Shown here in pieces: positions 44,612-56,105 of a DNA stretch of 64,000 nt (its first letter is position 1; every line of letters begins with the position of its first letter). Location of the stretch: the NCBI GenBank assembly GCA_015057505.1, contig SVEG01000001.1, positions 124,001 through 188,000 of the forward strand. Direction: 5' to 3'. Made by a program: the position numbers and the translations under genes. The DNA is from Lachnospiraceae bacterium. GTDB taxonomy: Bacteria > Bacillota > Clostridia > Lachnospirales > Lachnospiraceae. The notes beneath the pieces are model-generated. The model ran no database searches. It was not told the DNA's origin and worked only from the letters and a program-made list of their open reading frames with translations.

Positions 44612-45604
44612 TTATGAGTTGAATCCGTTGGGATGATTCTTGTGCCAGTTCCAAGCACTTGCGATAATCTCTTCAATATCGTCATGCTCGGGTTTCCAAC
44701 CGAGAACATCCTTCGCTTTCTGGCTGGATGCAATGAGGATTGCAGGATCGCCGGCACGTCTTTCTGCCATCTGAACTTTAATGCTCTGACCTGTTGCCTT
44801 TTCAGCAGCGTTAATAACTTCGCGTACAGAATGGCCTACGCCGTTACCAAGGTTGAATACGTTGCTTTCGTTGCCTTCCATGAGGTATTTAACTGCAAGG
44901 ATATGAGCCTGCGCAAGGTCAAGTACATGGATATAGTCTCTTATACATGTGCCGTCCTTTGTGGGATAATCATCACCAAAAATGCTGATTGCCTCACGTT
45001 TGCCGTTAGGTACCTGAAGAATAAGCGGAATAAGGTGTGTCTCGGGATTGTGAGCCTCGCCGATTTTGCCGCTCGGATGAGCACCGCATGCATTAAAGTA
45101 TCTTAAGGATACATATCTTAAACCGTGAGCAACTCCTGTCCATTTAAACATCTTCTCCATGGCAAGCTTTGTCTCGCCGTATGTGTTGGTCGGCTCTGTA
45201 CGGTCGCCCTCCATAATCGGAGTCTTGTCAGGCTCGCCGTAGGTTGCTGCTGTTGATGAGAATACAATCTTATCGATTCCGTGTGCTACAAGTGACTCAA
45301 GAAGTACTTTAGTTCCGCACAAATTGTTATCATAATACTTAAGCGGATTAACCATACTTTCGCCGACAAGTGAGTTGGCTGCAAAATGAATTACCGCGTC
45401 AATATTCTTCTCGTTATCAAGAACGCTGTCCACAAATTCACGGTTGCGGATGTCGCCCTGATAGAACTTAGCCTTAGGATGAACCGCTTCAATATGTCCG
45501 GTTTCCAAATTATCAATAATTACAACATCTTCACCCTTATCAATTAATTCATACACTGTGTGTGAGCCGATATAGCCTGCTCCGCCCAAAACCAGAATCT
45601 TCAT
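44612..45604 (-). CDS. galE: UDP-glucose 4-epimerase
   Basis: 330 residues. Interconverts UDP-glucose and UDP-galactose (Leloir pathway, cell-surface sugars). NAD motif GGAGYIGSHT, DNLETGH, SSTAATYGEP and catalytic YGETK (Tyr-x-x-x-Lys), then RYFNACGAHPSG and VFNLGNGVGHSV. SD TAGGAGG precedes the start. Divergent from the next AraC gene across a 223-base gap. Confidence 0.95.
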   Translation of the reverse strand: MKILVLGGAGYIGSHTVYELIDKGEDVVIIDNLETGHIEAVHPKAKFYQGDIRNREFVDSVLDNEKNIDAVIHFAANSLVGESMVNPLKYYDNNLCGTKVLLESLVAHGIDKIVFSSTAATYGEPDKTPIMEGDRTEPTNTYGETKLAMEKMFKWTGVAHGLRYVSLRYFNACGAHPSGKIGEAHNPETHLIPLILQVPNGKREAISIFGDDYPTKDGTCIRDYIHVLDLAQAHILAVKYLMEGNESNVFNLGNGVGHSVREVINAAEKATGQSIKVQMAERRAGDPAILIASSQKAKDVLGWKPEHDDIEEIIASAWNWHKNHPNGFNS

Positions 45605-45827
45605 AACATATTCCTCCTATGTTTTGATTTGTTATTTATATTATTGAATATTATTGCCTTAATTACAATGCAAAAATGTTTATTATATATGTAATTTTGT
45701 TGCATGAGCAGGCTTTTATATTGTATAATACTGAATTATACGGTGCATGTATTTAAAAGTTTTATGATAACTGTCTCATTATATTGAGATATGTTTTTTT
45801 GAACCACAGGTGCAGAAGGAGGATTCT

Positions 45828-46673
45828 ATGTCTGAAAATACTTTTAAAGAATCATATATTGTCAAAGAAAAAGAAATGACTTCGCTTTGTGTTTACAACA
45901 CAGGCTATGAAAAATGTTCACCGCTTCATCAGTGGGGGCCGGGTGTCCGTAACCATTATTTGCTCCACTATATAGTGAGTGGCTGCGGAACCTATCATTA
46001 TGGTGAACAAACAATTACACTTACTGCAGGTGATGCTTTCTTGGTATATCCCGATTCAGCCATAACCTATCGTGCTGATGAAGATAATCCCTGGGAATAT
46101 TACTGGGTGGGTTTTCATGGGACGGAAGCACATGCACTTATTCAAAACACGGCATTTTCTTATGAGCAGCCGTTTATACATGCGGGAGAGCTTGGAGAAC
46201 AGCTAAAACAATCTTTATTGGCGATATATCAGTCACGTGGCACTTCGGTTGCTCATGCTGCAAAAATGACGGGCGAGCTTTATCTTATGCTTTCCATACT
46301 TTTTGAAAATGCTGAAAGTTTGGGCAAAAAAAGAGTATCGGATACTTCTTATGTAAAGGCCGCGATTGAATTTATTTCTTCTAACTATTCATATCCGATA
46401 TCTATAGATGATGTTGCGCGGTATGTAGGAATAAGCAGGAGCCATCTGTTTAGGCAGTTCCAGATACATTATCATATTTCACCGAAGGAATATCTGACAG
46501 AGTGCCGTATTAATCATGCATGTAATTTGTTGAAACATTCGTCACTTTCGATTACGGAAATTGCGAACTCCGTAGGCTATGACAACAGTTTATATTTTTC
46601 AAAGGCTTTTCACAAAATAAAAGGAACTTCACCTTCTGAATATGCCGGACATCATCGCCTATATAATAAATAA
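45828..46673 (+). CDS. AraC-family transcriptional regulator
   Basis: 281 residues from the ATG behind AAGGAGG. AraC-type cupin (CSPLHQWGPGVRNHYLLHYI, GTYHYGEQTITLTAGDAFLV) and C-terminal double HTH (ISIDDVARYVGISRSHLFRQ, LSITEIANSVGYDNSLYFSK). Similar in layout to the regulator at 6822-7598. Divergent from galE, but no proof that it regulates it. Confidence 0.9.
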   Translation: MSENTFKESYIVKEKEMTSLCVYNTGYEKCSPLHQWGPGVRNHYLLHYIVSGCGTYHYGEQTITLTAGDAFLVYPDSAITYRADEDNPWEYYWVGFHGTEAHALIQNTAFSYEQPFIHAGELGEQLKQSLLAIYQSRGTSVAHAAKMTGELYLMLSILFENAESLGKKRVSDTSYVKAAIEFISSNYSYPISIDDVARYVGISRSHLFRQFQIHYHISPKEYLTECRINHACNLLKHSSLSITEIANSVGYDNSLYFSKAFHKIKGTSPSEYAGHHRLYNK

Positions 46674-46758
46674 ATTTGGCAAAAATGATGTGGCAATATT
46701 CGTGTAAACGTGTTATGATATAAGTAATATCGCAGAAGTTGTGAAAAGGAGAATTGGT

Positions 46759-47601
46759 ATGGCAGATATTTTTTCTGATTTACAGAAGTTGGGGATTGGT
46801 AATGTAGGGAATATCTTCGAGACAGAGGATGACAGTAAGGCCAAGGTAAAAGAACAGGCTAAACAGCAGACTCCGGAAGAACTCGAAGCAGAGATGATCT
46901 TTGATAAGACTCATACATGTCCTCTTTGTGATAAGGCATTTACTACGAAGACTGTCAGAGCAGGTAAGGCTAAGATGGTTGGTTCTGATACTGATTTGAG
47001 AGCTAAGTATGCCAATATAGATGTTAATAAGTATGATGCAATTGTGTGTCCGGCATGTGGATACGCCGCCCTTGCAAGGTATTTTGAGATGACCACGGCA
47101 CCGCAGCGTAAGTTAATTAAAGAGAATATAAGTGCAGGATTTAAGGGGCTTCCGGCTTCGACAAAACCGATTATTACTTATGATGAAGCTATGATGAATT
47201 TGAAGCTGGCTCTTGCAAATGCTGTAGTTAAGAAGGGAAAGAACAGTGAGAAGGCATATATTTGTCTTAAGATGGCTTGGGTTATCAGAGGAAGACTTGA
47301 GACTCCTTCAGAACTTGAGAAGTTTAGTAAAGAAGAGGTTGTAGCTCTTAAACAAGAAGAACTTTCATACATAAAACAGGCATATATGGGATTTACAGCG
47401 GCGGTTCAGTCAGAGACTTTTCCGATGTGTGGTATGGATGAGATGACTACGATTTATCTTTTGGCAGACCTTGCAAGAAGGTCAGGTGACAGGGCACAGG
47501 CACTTAAGCTGCTTGGTGAGGTAATTGTGTCTAAGAATGCGCAGGGTAGACTTAAAGAAAAGGCAAGAGAGCTTAAGGATCTTATTATGGAGAGCAAATA
47601 G
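46759..47601 (+). CDS. DUF2225 family protein
   Basis: 280 residues. Two CxxC pairs in the first third (HTCPLCDKAF and VCPACGYAA) suggest a bound zinc. The rest is helical, TPR-like (MMNLKLALANAVV, AYICLKMAWVIRGRLE, IYLLADLARRSGDRAQAL). This is the DUF2225 pattern; function unknown. It starts a three-gene group with MocR and DUF6062 genes (gaps 15 and 14 bases). Confidence 0.8.
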   Translation: MADIFSDLQKLGIGNVGNIFETEDDSKAKVKEQAKQQTPEELEAEMIFDKTHTCPLCDKAFTTKTVRAGKAKMVGSDTDLRAKYANIDVNKYDAIVCPACGYAALARYFEMTTAPQRKLIKENISAGFKGLPASTKPIITYDEAMMNLKLALANAVVKKGKNSEKAYICLKMAWVIRGRLETPSELEKFSKEEVVALKQEELSYIKQAYMGFTAAVQSETFPMCGMDEMTTIYLLADLARRSGDRAQALKLLGEVIVSKNAQGRLKEKARELKDLIMESK

Positions 47602-47616
47602 GAAGGATGATAGGGC

Positions 47617-49038
47617 GTGAATGATTTAATCATTCCGATTCATTCGGGTTTAAAAGAACCGATTTATGAGCAAATCTATCGCTTCATGAAGGCAGAGATT
47701 AAGAGAGGCGGCCTGCCGGCAGGAGAGAGGGTTCCGTCTACGAGAAAGCTTGCCGGGAATTTGCAGATCAGCAGAAGCACTGTTGAGATGGCATATGAGC
47801 AGCTTTTGGCGGAAGGGTACATTGTTTCACAGCCGTATAAGGGATATTTTGTTGCGCAGGTTGAGGAATTAACTCAGAGTGATATACCAAAGGACACAAA
47901 GGCAGAGCAGAATCCGGTGATTTTGGAGACTGCCTGCCTTTATGATTTTTCTCCGAGGGGTATTGATCTTGAGAATTTTCCGTACGGAGTGTGGCGTAAG
48001 ATAACAAGGAATATCCTGCAGGAGGATAATAAGGAGCTTTTTGGTAACGGTCATTCGCAAGGCGATGAAGAACTTAGATTGGCTATATGCCAATATCTGC
48101 ATTATGCAAGAGGTGTTAAGGCTACACCTGATTTGATGGTTGTGGGAGCCGGTAATGAGTATTTGCTTATGCTGCTTGCACAGCTTCTGGGCAAAAGTGT
48201 TGTGGCAGTGGAGAATCCGACATATCTGCAAGCGGCAAGAGTGCTCAAAAGTCAGGGCTTTACGGTTAAACCCGTAGAGCAGGACAGCCAGGGTATGAGC
48301 CTTTTGTCACTTAGGGGAGATGAGGATATTGATATTGCATATGTGATGCCGTCCCATCAGTACCCGCTCGGAACAGTAATGCCTATAAAGAGAAGGCTTG
48401 AGCTTCTTTCGTGGGCAGGCGAGAAGGAAGGCAGATATATAATTGAAGATGATTATGACAGTGAGTTCCGTTATAAAGGTAAACCTATTCCAGCACTTCA
48501 GGGAACGGATAGCGGAGACAAAGTTATATATATGGGAACTTTTTCGCGCTCGGTAGCACCGGCGATTCGTGTAAGCTATATGGTGCTTCCGGATAAACTG
48601 GCTAAGAAGTATCGAAGTAATATTGGCTTCTATTCATCGACAGTGTCAAGAATTGACCAGAGGATTCTTACAGAATTTATTACAGGTGGATATTTTGAGA
48701 GACATCTTAACAGGATGCGTACGATATATAAGACAAAGCATGATTGTATTCTTGAAGGACTGGCCAAGTTTCCGTTTGAGTATAAAGTACACGGAGAAAA
48801 TGCCGGAACACATATTTTGATTGAATTTCCGGTAGGAATAGAATATGAGCAGACACTTATTGCTGCGGCACGCGATGCCGGAGTTAAGGTTTATGGACTT
48901 TCAGCATATTATTACAGTGGAAGTCCCGACAGGGCAACGATTTTGCTTGGTTATGCCAAAATGTCAGAGCAGTCGATTAAAGAAGGACTTGCCCTGCTTA
49001 AGGAAGTGTGGGGTAAGGTTTTACAGGACATAAAGTAA
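47617..49038 (+). CDS. MocR/PdxR-type GntR regulator with aminotransferase-like domain lacking the PLP lysine
   Basis: 473 residues from a GTG start. A winged-helix GntR domain (YRFMKAEIKRGGLPAGERVP, STRKLAGNLQISRSTVEMAY) is joined to a fold-type I aminotransferase domain (AYVMPSHQYPLG, IEDDYDSEFRYKGK). The site that normally carries the PLP Schiff-base Lys (GTFSK) reads GTFSRSVAPAIR, i.e. Lys to Arg. Canonical members sense PLP and an amine, so this protein may bind a ligand without forming the internal aldimine, or respond differently. Target unknown. Confidence 0.88.
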   Translation: MNDLIIPIHSGLKEPIYEQIYRFMKAEIKRGGLPAGERVPSTRKLAGNLQISRSTVEMAYEQLLAEGYIVSQPYKGYFVAQVEELTQSDIPKDTKAEQNPVILETACLYDFSPRGIDLENFPYGVWRKITRNILQEDNKELFGNGHSQGDEELRLAICQYLHYARGVKATPDLMVVGAGNEYLLMLLAQLLGKSVVAVENPTYLQAARVLKSQGFTVKPVEQDSQGMSLLSLRGDEDIDIAYVMPSHQYPLGTVMPIKRRLELLSWAGEKEGRYIIEDDYDSEFRYKGKPIPALQGTDSGDKVIYMGTFSRSVAPAIRVSYMVLPDKLAKKYRSNIGFYSSTVSRIDQRILTEFITGGYFERHLNRMRTIYKTKHDCILEGLAKFPFEYKVHGENAGTHILIEFPVGIEYEQTLIAAARDAGVKVYGLSAYYYSGSPDRATILLGYAKMSEQSIKEGLALLKEVWGKVLQDIK

Positions 49039-49052
49039 TTAGGGAGGCAAAA

Positions 49053-49778
49053 ATGAAAGAACAATTATATACCATTCCGGTTAATGATGCGTTTGATGAA
49101 GGAGGAGAATGTCCCGTATGTTCGATGTGGCGAAGCCTTGAAAAGGCATCGGTTGAGTATGCCATGGGTCCGAGCTATATGGAAGATGATGTGAGAATGG
49201 AGACTGACAGAGTGGGTTTTTGTAAGCCGCACATGCAGATGCTTTGGGACGAGAACAACAGACTCGGACTGGCGCTTGTACTTCAGACACATATGCAGAA
49301 GACCACAAGGGACCTTAAGAAGATGATTAACAGTCCGTTTAAGGGCGGCGGTTTTCTTAAGAAGAAAGAAGAGAACCCTATGGTTTCATATATAAAGAGA
49401 CTTAATCAGAGCTGTTTTGTATGTGAGAGAGTGAATGGATTTTTTGAGCGTTACATAGTTACGATTTTTTATCTGTGGCAGAATGATAAGAATTTTCAAA
49501 AGAAATATCTTGAGTCCAAGGGATTTTGTACAGACCATTTCGGACTTCTTATTGATGAGGCTCCGCGTAATCTTATGGGAGATGAACTTAAGGAGTTTGT
49601 TCGTGCGACGGGACGAATCTATGTGGAGAACATGGAGCGCCTGATTGGTGACGTGGACTGGTTTGTTAATAAGTTCGATTATCGCTACAAAGACGAACCG
49701 TGGAAGAATTCGCGCGATGCGGTACAGCGTGCGATGATAAAGACGAACGGTATTTTGCCGGAGCAGGATAAGAAATAA
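49053..49778 (+). CDS. DUF6062 family protein
   Basis: 241 residues. Two similar halves, each with a CxxC and a later CxxH: GECPVCSMW with GFCKPHMQ, and QSCFVCERV with GFCTDHFG. This pattern is typical of the DUF6062 family of Clostridia and suggests two metal sites. No membrane segments. Probably co-transcribed with the MocR gene. Function unknown. Confidence 0.78.
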   Translation: MKEQLYTIPVNDAFDEGGECPVCSMWRSLEKASVEYAMGPSYMEDDVRMETDRVGFCKPHMQMLWDENNRLGLALVLQTHMQKTTRDLKKMINSPFKGGGFLKKKEENPMVSYIKRLNQSCFVCERVNGFFERYIVTIFYLWQNDKNFQKKYLESKGFCTDHFGLLIDEAPRNLMGDELKEFVRATGRIYVENMERLIGDVDWFVNKFDYRYKDEPWKNSRDAVQRAMIKTNGILPEQDKK

Positions 49779-49780
49779 AG

Positions 49781-49801
49781 AGTTTGCACTGCAAACTTTT
49801 T
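49781..49801 (+). terminator. Terminator after the DUF6062 gene
   Basis: AGTTTGC / GCAAACT with an ACT loop, then TTTTT. Confidence 0.75.
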
Positions 49802-49820
49802 AGATACGATGTTTCTTAAG

Positions 49821-49857
49821 AATTATAAAAATACCCGGGTAATTAATACCCGGGTAT
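49821..49857 (-). terminator. Terminator of the small minus-strand membrane protein gene
   Basis: ATACCCGGGTA pairs with TACCCGGGTAT; on the minus strand it is followed by TTTTTATAATT. Confidence 0.8.
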
Positions 49858-49865
49858 CACATTGC

Positions 49866-50123
49866 TTATTCTGTTATGTCACTTGTGTCTTCTGCGGGAG
49901 CAACTTCAACATCTGCTGTAGCAGAAGCACCTTCTTCAAAAGGAATTGACACATATTCGCGTTTTAAATCTTCGCAGTCTTCTTCGTCTTCGAAGTCATC
50001 GTCAAAATCTTCATCGTCAACAGGTTTTGCGATAAAGTTCTTATAAATTACAAATGCACCGGCGATAATTGCGGCAAGGACCACTATGCCGGTCAATATC
50101 TTAACAATAGTATTCTTTTTCAT
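49866..50123 (-). CDS. Small membrane protein with acidic tail
   Basis: 85 residues from the ATG at 50123 behind GAAAGGAGC; an in-frame ATG ten codons earlier lacks a good SD. One transmembrane helix (residues ~8-28) is followed by a strongly acidic stretch (VDDEDFDDDFEDEEDCEDLK). I recognise no family. Its own terminator supports a real gene. Confidence 0.65.
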   Translation of the reverse strand: MKKNTIVKILTGIVVLAAIIAGAFVIYKNFIAKPVDDEDFDDDFEDEEDCEDLKREYVSIPFEEGASATADVEVAPAEDTSDITE

Positions 50124-50227
50124 AATAAGCTCCTTTCTCAAATATATTCGCATGATAGTATTGTAATACTTTTTGGCAAAAAAGAAAAGGGGTATGTTGT
50201 AAATATTTTACGGGAAGGAGAAAAAAT

Positions 50228-50512
50228 ATGCAGGAAAGTGAAAATATCAAGATATGTAATTGTAATATACCGCCTAAGATTCAGCAGGACAAGATGTTTG
50301 ATGCCATTGCAAGATATATTGAAGGTATACCTGCGGGGGAATGTGTCGAAGATAAAGAATATGAGAGACGGCTTGCAATTTGTGAAGATTGCGACGGCAG
50401 GATGGGTCCTACGTGCAGATATTGCGGTTGTTTTGTGTTGGCTCGTGCCAAAAGAAAGGACCAGGAGTGCCCAATGCCGGGAAAAAACAAGTGGCTGTCC
50501 GGTGATTTATAA
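50228..50512 (+). CDS. Small zinc-ribbon-like protein (DUF6171 type)
   Basis: 94 residues with SD GGGAAGGAG. C-terminal half: AICEDCDGRMGPTCRYCGCF, two CxxC knuckles like those of small Firmicute zinc-ribbon proteins of the DUF6171 kind, then ECPMPGKNKW. Function unknown. The 197-base gap that follows holds an A-rich stretch and the groESL control region. Confidence 0.7.
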   Translation: MQESENIKICNCNIPPKIQQDKMFDAIARYIEGIPAGECVEDKEYERRLAICEDCDGRMGPTCRYCGCFVLARAKRKDQECPMPGKNKWLSGDL

Positions 50513-50620
50513 AAAAAATATAAAATCCAAACTAATTGGCAAAAACAAGAAAATGAGAGAAAAAACGAGAAAACGAGAGAAAAGTAAAAGATATATAACT
50601 GTTTAAAAGCAAATTTACCC

Positions 50621-50649
50621 TTGCATATTCAAAGGAAAGTAATTATTAT
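50621..50649 (+). promoter_or_regulatory. groESL promoter
   Basis: TTGCAT (50621-50626), 17 bases, TATTAT (50644-50649), placing the transcription start just before the CIRCE element. Confidence 0.75.
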
Positions 50650-50661
50650 ATAACTAATTGT

Positions 50662-50688
50662 TTAGCACTCAACTACAAAGAGTGCTAA
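50662..50688 (+). promoter_or_regulatory. CIRCE operator (HrcA binding site)
   Basis: TTAGCACTC, 9-base spacer, GAGTGCTAA: an exact match to the CIRCE consensus, 22 bases before the groES start. It predicts heat-inducible repression by HrcA, whose gene is not in this window. Confidence 0.97.
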
Positions 50689-50709
50689 TAATAAAAGGAG
50701 GATATCAGA

Positions 50710-50994
50710 ATGAAATTAGTACCCTTAGGTGACAGAGTTGTATTGAAGCAGCTCGTAGCAGAAGAAACTACAAAATCAGGAATCGTTATAACAGGCCAGG
50801 CAAAAGAGAAAGAGCAGCAGGCAGAAGTTATCGCTGTAGGACCGGGCGGTGTTGTTGACGGTAAGGAAATTACAATGCAGGTTAAGGTAGGAGATAAAGT
50901 TATCTTCGCTAAATATTCAGGAACAGAAGTTAAGATTGACGACGTTGAGTATATCGTTGTTAAGCAGAACGACATTCTTGCAATCGTAGAATAA
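50710..50994 (+). CDS. groES: Co-chaperonin GroES
   Basis: 94 residues. KLVPLGDRVVLKQL at the start, the mobile loop (TTKSGIVITGQAKEKEQQ) that contacts GroEL, AVGPGG, and GDKVIFAKYSGTEVK at the roof region. SD AAAGGAGG. First gene of the heat-shock operon under CIRCE. Confidence 0.96.
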   Translation: MKLVPLGDRVVLKQLVAEETTKSGIVITGQAKEKEQQAEVIAVGPGGVVDGKEITMQVKVGDKVIFAKYSGTEVKIDDVEYIVVKQNDILAIVE

Positions 50995-51008
50995 TTATAA
51001 GTTTTTAG

Positions 51009-52643
<1,635 letters not shown>

Positions 52644-52667
52644 CAGGCGCATAAGAAAAACAAGCGG

Positions 52668-52709
52668 CGCGACAACTCGGAATCCCGAGTTGTCGCGACA
52701 TTTGTTTTT
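52668..52709 (+). terminator. Terminator of groESL
   Basis: CGCGACAACTCGG (52668-52680) pairs with CCGAGTTGTCGCG (52685-52697), AATC loop, then TTTGTTTTT. Confidence 0.92.
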
Positions 52710-52724
52710 CGGCGCCGTTAACGA

Positions 52725-52908
52725 GCAAATTGTCTGCGAAGCAGACGTCTAAGCGCGAATGCGCGAATTTGCGAGTTTAACATGGAAAACCGAAGGTTTT
52801 TCGAGATAGGCATTCGTCGATTGCAAATTGTCTGCGTAGCAGACGCTTAAGCGCGAATTTGCGAGTCTAACAGGAAAACCGAAGGTTTTTCGAGATAGGC
52901 ATTCGTCG
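52725..52908. repeat. Two tandem copies of a double-hairpin (REP-like) unit
   Basis: Unit 1 (52725-52822, 98 bp) and unit 2 (52823-52908) are nearly identical except for an 8-base deletion and a few substitutions. Each starts GCAAATTGTCTGCG. Each contains two hairpins: GTCTGC/GCAGAC inside GCAAATT/AATTTGC, and AAAACC-GAA-GGTTTT. They end in GAGATAGGCATTCGTCG. There is no coding capacity. With the terminator and an AT-rich promoter-like stretch they fill the gap between groEL and the next gene. Confidence 0.85.
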
Positions 52909-52995
52909 TATATAAAAATTTTATAATTTCAATCTTCCATATTTGAGGATTTTTAGGTATAATAATTTTAAACTTTATTCAGAAGAAAGGAGAGT

Positions 52996-53541
52996 ATGAT
53001 GCAGCATAATCCGATTGCGCGTCATACGAAGATATTAATGGGTGATTTATATTCAGAATGGCTGGTTAAGCGTAAGACACCGGCATATGCATTCCCGGTT
53101 AAGATTTTAATTTTTGCGGCAATGATGATTGCACTCACATTGGCGATACTTACATTTCATGTGGTAATATTTATCATAGCCATAGCAATCGGAGTTGGTT
53201 TTTATTTATACTCGGCCAGTGTTAATCTTGAGTTTGAGTATATATATGTTAACGGAGAACTTGATATTGACAAGATTATTAATCAGGCTAAGAGAAAGAG
53301 AGCACTTACTTTTGATATGAATCATCTGGAGATTATCGCACCGGAAGCTTCACACTATCTTGACAGCTACAATAATAAGACCTGCAAGACATTCGATTTC
53401 TCATCAGGCGATAAGGCAAGCACAGGCCGCTACGTTATGTATGGAACAGTTAAGAATGAGATGATTAAGGTCATTTTGGAGCCTAATGACAGAATACTTA
53501 ATGATATGAGAATGAGCTCGCCGAGAAAAGTTATATTGTAA
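52996..53541 (+). CDS. Small membrane protein (DUF6106-like)
   Basis: 181 residues. A short cytoplasmic start, two adjacent transmembrane helices (~34-52 and 55-75), then a soluble domain with FEYIYVNGELDIDKIINQ and FDMNHLEIIAPE. This resembles the DUF6106 proteins of Lachnospiraceae; no function is known. SD AAAGGAGAG; the ATG is doubled (ATGATG), so the start may be 3 bases later. Confidence 0.7.
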   Translation: MMQHNPIARHTKILMGDLYSEWLVKRKTPAYAFPVKILIFAAMMIALTLAILTFHVVIFIIAIAIGVGFYLYSASVNLEFEYIYVNGELDIDKIINQAKRKRALTFDMNHLEIIAPEASHYLDSYNNKTCKTFDFSSGDKASTGRYVMYGTVKNEMIKVILEPNDRILNDMRMSSPRKVIL

Positions 53542-53571
53542 TAAAAAGTTTTGAAAAAAATTTTAAATCGG

Positions 53572-53600
53572 TTGACAGTGGATATTTTATTTGATAATAT
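53572..53600 (+). promoter_or_regulatory. guaB promoter
   Basis: TTGACA (53572-53577), 17 bases, TAATAT (53595-53600); the gene begins 53 bases downstream. No purine riboswitch is visible in that short leader. Confidence 0.75.
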
Positions 53601-53635
53601 AAGACAATTAAATCTGAAATACACTTTTATATTGA

Positions 53636-55105
<1,470 letters not shown>

Positions 55106-55117
55106 TAAGTTAATTAC

Positions 55118-55150
55118 AGCACCGTTTGTTTTAGACAGACGGTGCTTTTT
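55118..55150 (+). terminator. Terminator of guaB
   Basis: AGCACCGTTTG pairs with CAGACGGTGCT (one G-U), then TTTTTATT. Confidence 0.92.
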
Positions 55151-55196
55151 ATTGCCTGTTTTGCGTATAATTAAAAAAAGCTGTTTTGGGGCTTGT

Positions 55197-55880
55197 ATGA
55201 AAAGTATTAAAAAGAAATTTAGTGCCATATTGTTTTTTTCTGTTTTTTTGCATGAGGTAGTGTGGCAAATGAATAATAATCCGGAAGTTTTTTGGAAAGC
55301 AGATTCACATGAGATTGTAGAGGATTCGCCGCGGATTGCACTTACATTTGACGATGGACCGCACTCTGTGTTTACGGAGCAGTTACTTGACGGTTTGCGT
55401 GAAAAAGGAGTTGTGGCGACATTTTTTCTTCTGGGCTGCAATATCGACGGTAACGAGAAAATTGTAAGCAGAATGCAGAAAGACGGACATCTTATTGGCA
55501 ATCACACGGATTCACATGTTCAGCTTACACTTCTTAATTCTGCGGCAGCCAGTGAGGAAATAACTTCTACCAATATGAAAATTTTTAATATAACAGGGCA
55601 TATGCCGGAGTATATAAGACCTCCGTTTGGATGTTGGAATGAAAATATTGCAACGAACATTGATATGACGGCTGTACTTTGGGATATTGATCCGCTTGAT
55701 TGGAAAGGCAAGGATACAGAAAGAATAGTGAGTTATATCTGTCATAACGCAGAAGACGGAGATATTATTTTGCTTCATGATGTTTATAAGACATCTGTAG
55801 AAGCGGCACTAGAGGTTGTGGATTATTTTAAAGAACGTGGATATGAGTTTGTTACAGTGGATGAATTGTTATTAGAGTAA
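55197..55880 (+). CDS. Polysaccharide deacetylase (NodB-type) with N-terminal membrane segment
   Basis: 227 residues from the ATG at 55197 (weak GGGG SD). The frame is open far upstream but overlaps guaB. The N-terminal hydrophobic segment (residues ~7-22) would anchor or export it. The NodB homology domain has the metal/catalytic motifs ALTFDDGPHSVFT, GNHTDSH, RPPFGCWNE, WDIDPLDWK and IILLHDV. It probably deacetylates peptidoglycan or another surface glycan, like PdaA-type enzymes. Confidence 0.88.
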   Translation: MKSIKKKFSAILFFSVFLHEVVWQMNNNPEVFWKADSHEIVEDSPRIALTFDDGPHSVFTEQLLDGLREKGVVATFFLLGCNIDGNEKIVSRMQKDGHLIGNHTDSHVQLTLLNSAAASEEITSTNMKIFNITGHMPEYIRPPFGCWNENIATNIDMTAVLWDIDPLDWKGKDTERIVSYICHNAEDGDIILLHDVYKTSVEAALEVVDYFKERGYEFVTVDELLLE

Positions 55881-55918
55881 AGACTATCGGAACACTTCGA
55901 ATAAAAATTTTCAAGCAC

Positions 55919-55947
55919 TTGAAAGTATATAGTGTTTGTGATATAGT
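55919..55947 (+). promoter_or_regulatory. Promoter of the riboswitch-MATE transcript
   Basis: TTGAAA (55919-55924), 17 bases, TATAGT (55942-55947); predicted start about 55954, at the 5' edge of the structured leader. Confidence 0.75.
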
Positions 55948-55954
55948 AACTATT

Positions 55955-56042
55955 GCTGGCGCGGAGGGCAGGACATTCGCAGGAAATGTTATGCCGGATA
56001 AGGCTACAGGCTGAGATGTCTGTTTTCTTATCCGGCTTTTTT
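55955..56042 (+). ncRNA. Candidate guanidine-IV (mepA motif) riboswitch with terminator
   Basis: The leader folds into a hairpin ACATT-CGCAGGA-AATGT (within 55973-55990) and an intrinsic terminator GCCGGATAAG (55993-56002) / CTTATCCGGC (56027-56036) followed by TTTTTT, with a CAGG-containing loop. The guanidine-IV class (mepA motif) is known from Clostridia upstream of MATE pump genes and overlaps a terminator, and a MATE gene follows here. I matched context and layout from memory, not by covariance search; another terminator-type riboswitch is possible. Confidence 0.55.
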
Positions 56043-56105
56043 GTTACGATATAAGTAGTAGTACAGCATGGTCTACAATGTGTAATTTACAAGAGGTGAA
56101 ACATT

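Noticed and set aside
50520-50600. A-rich stretch with GAGAAAA-like repeats before groESL
   Set aside because: Simple AT-rich low-complexity sequence with no consistent period or pairing.
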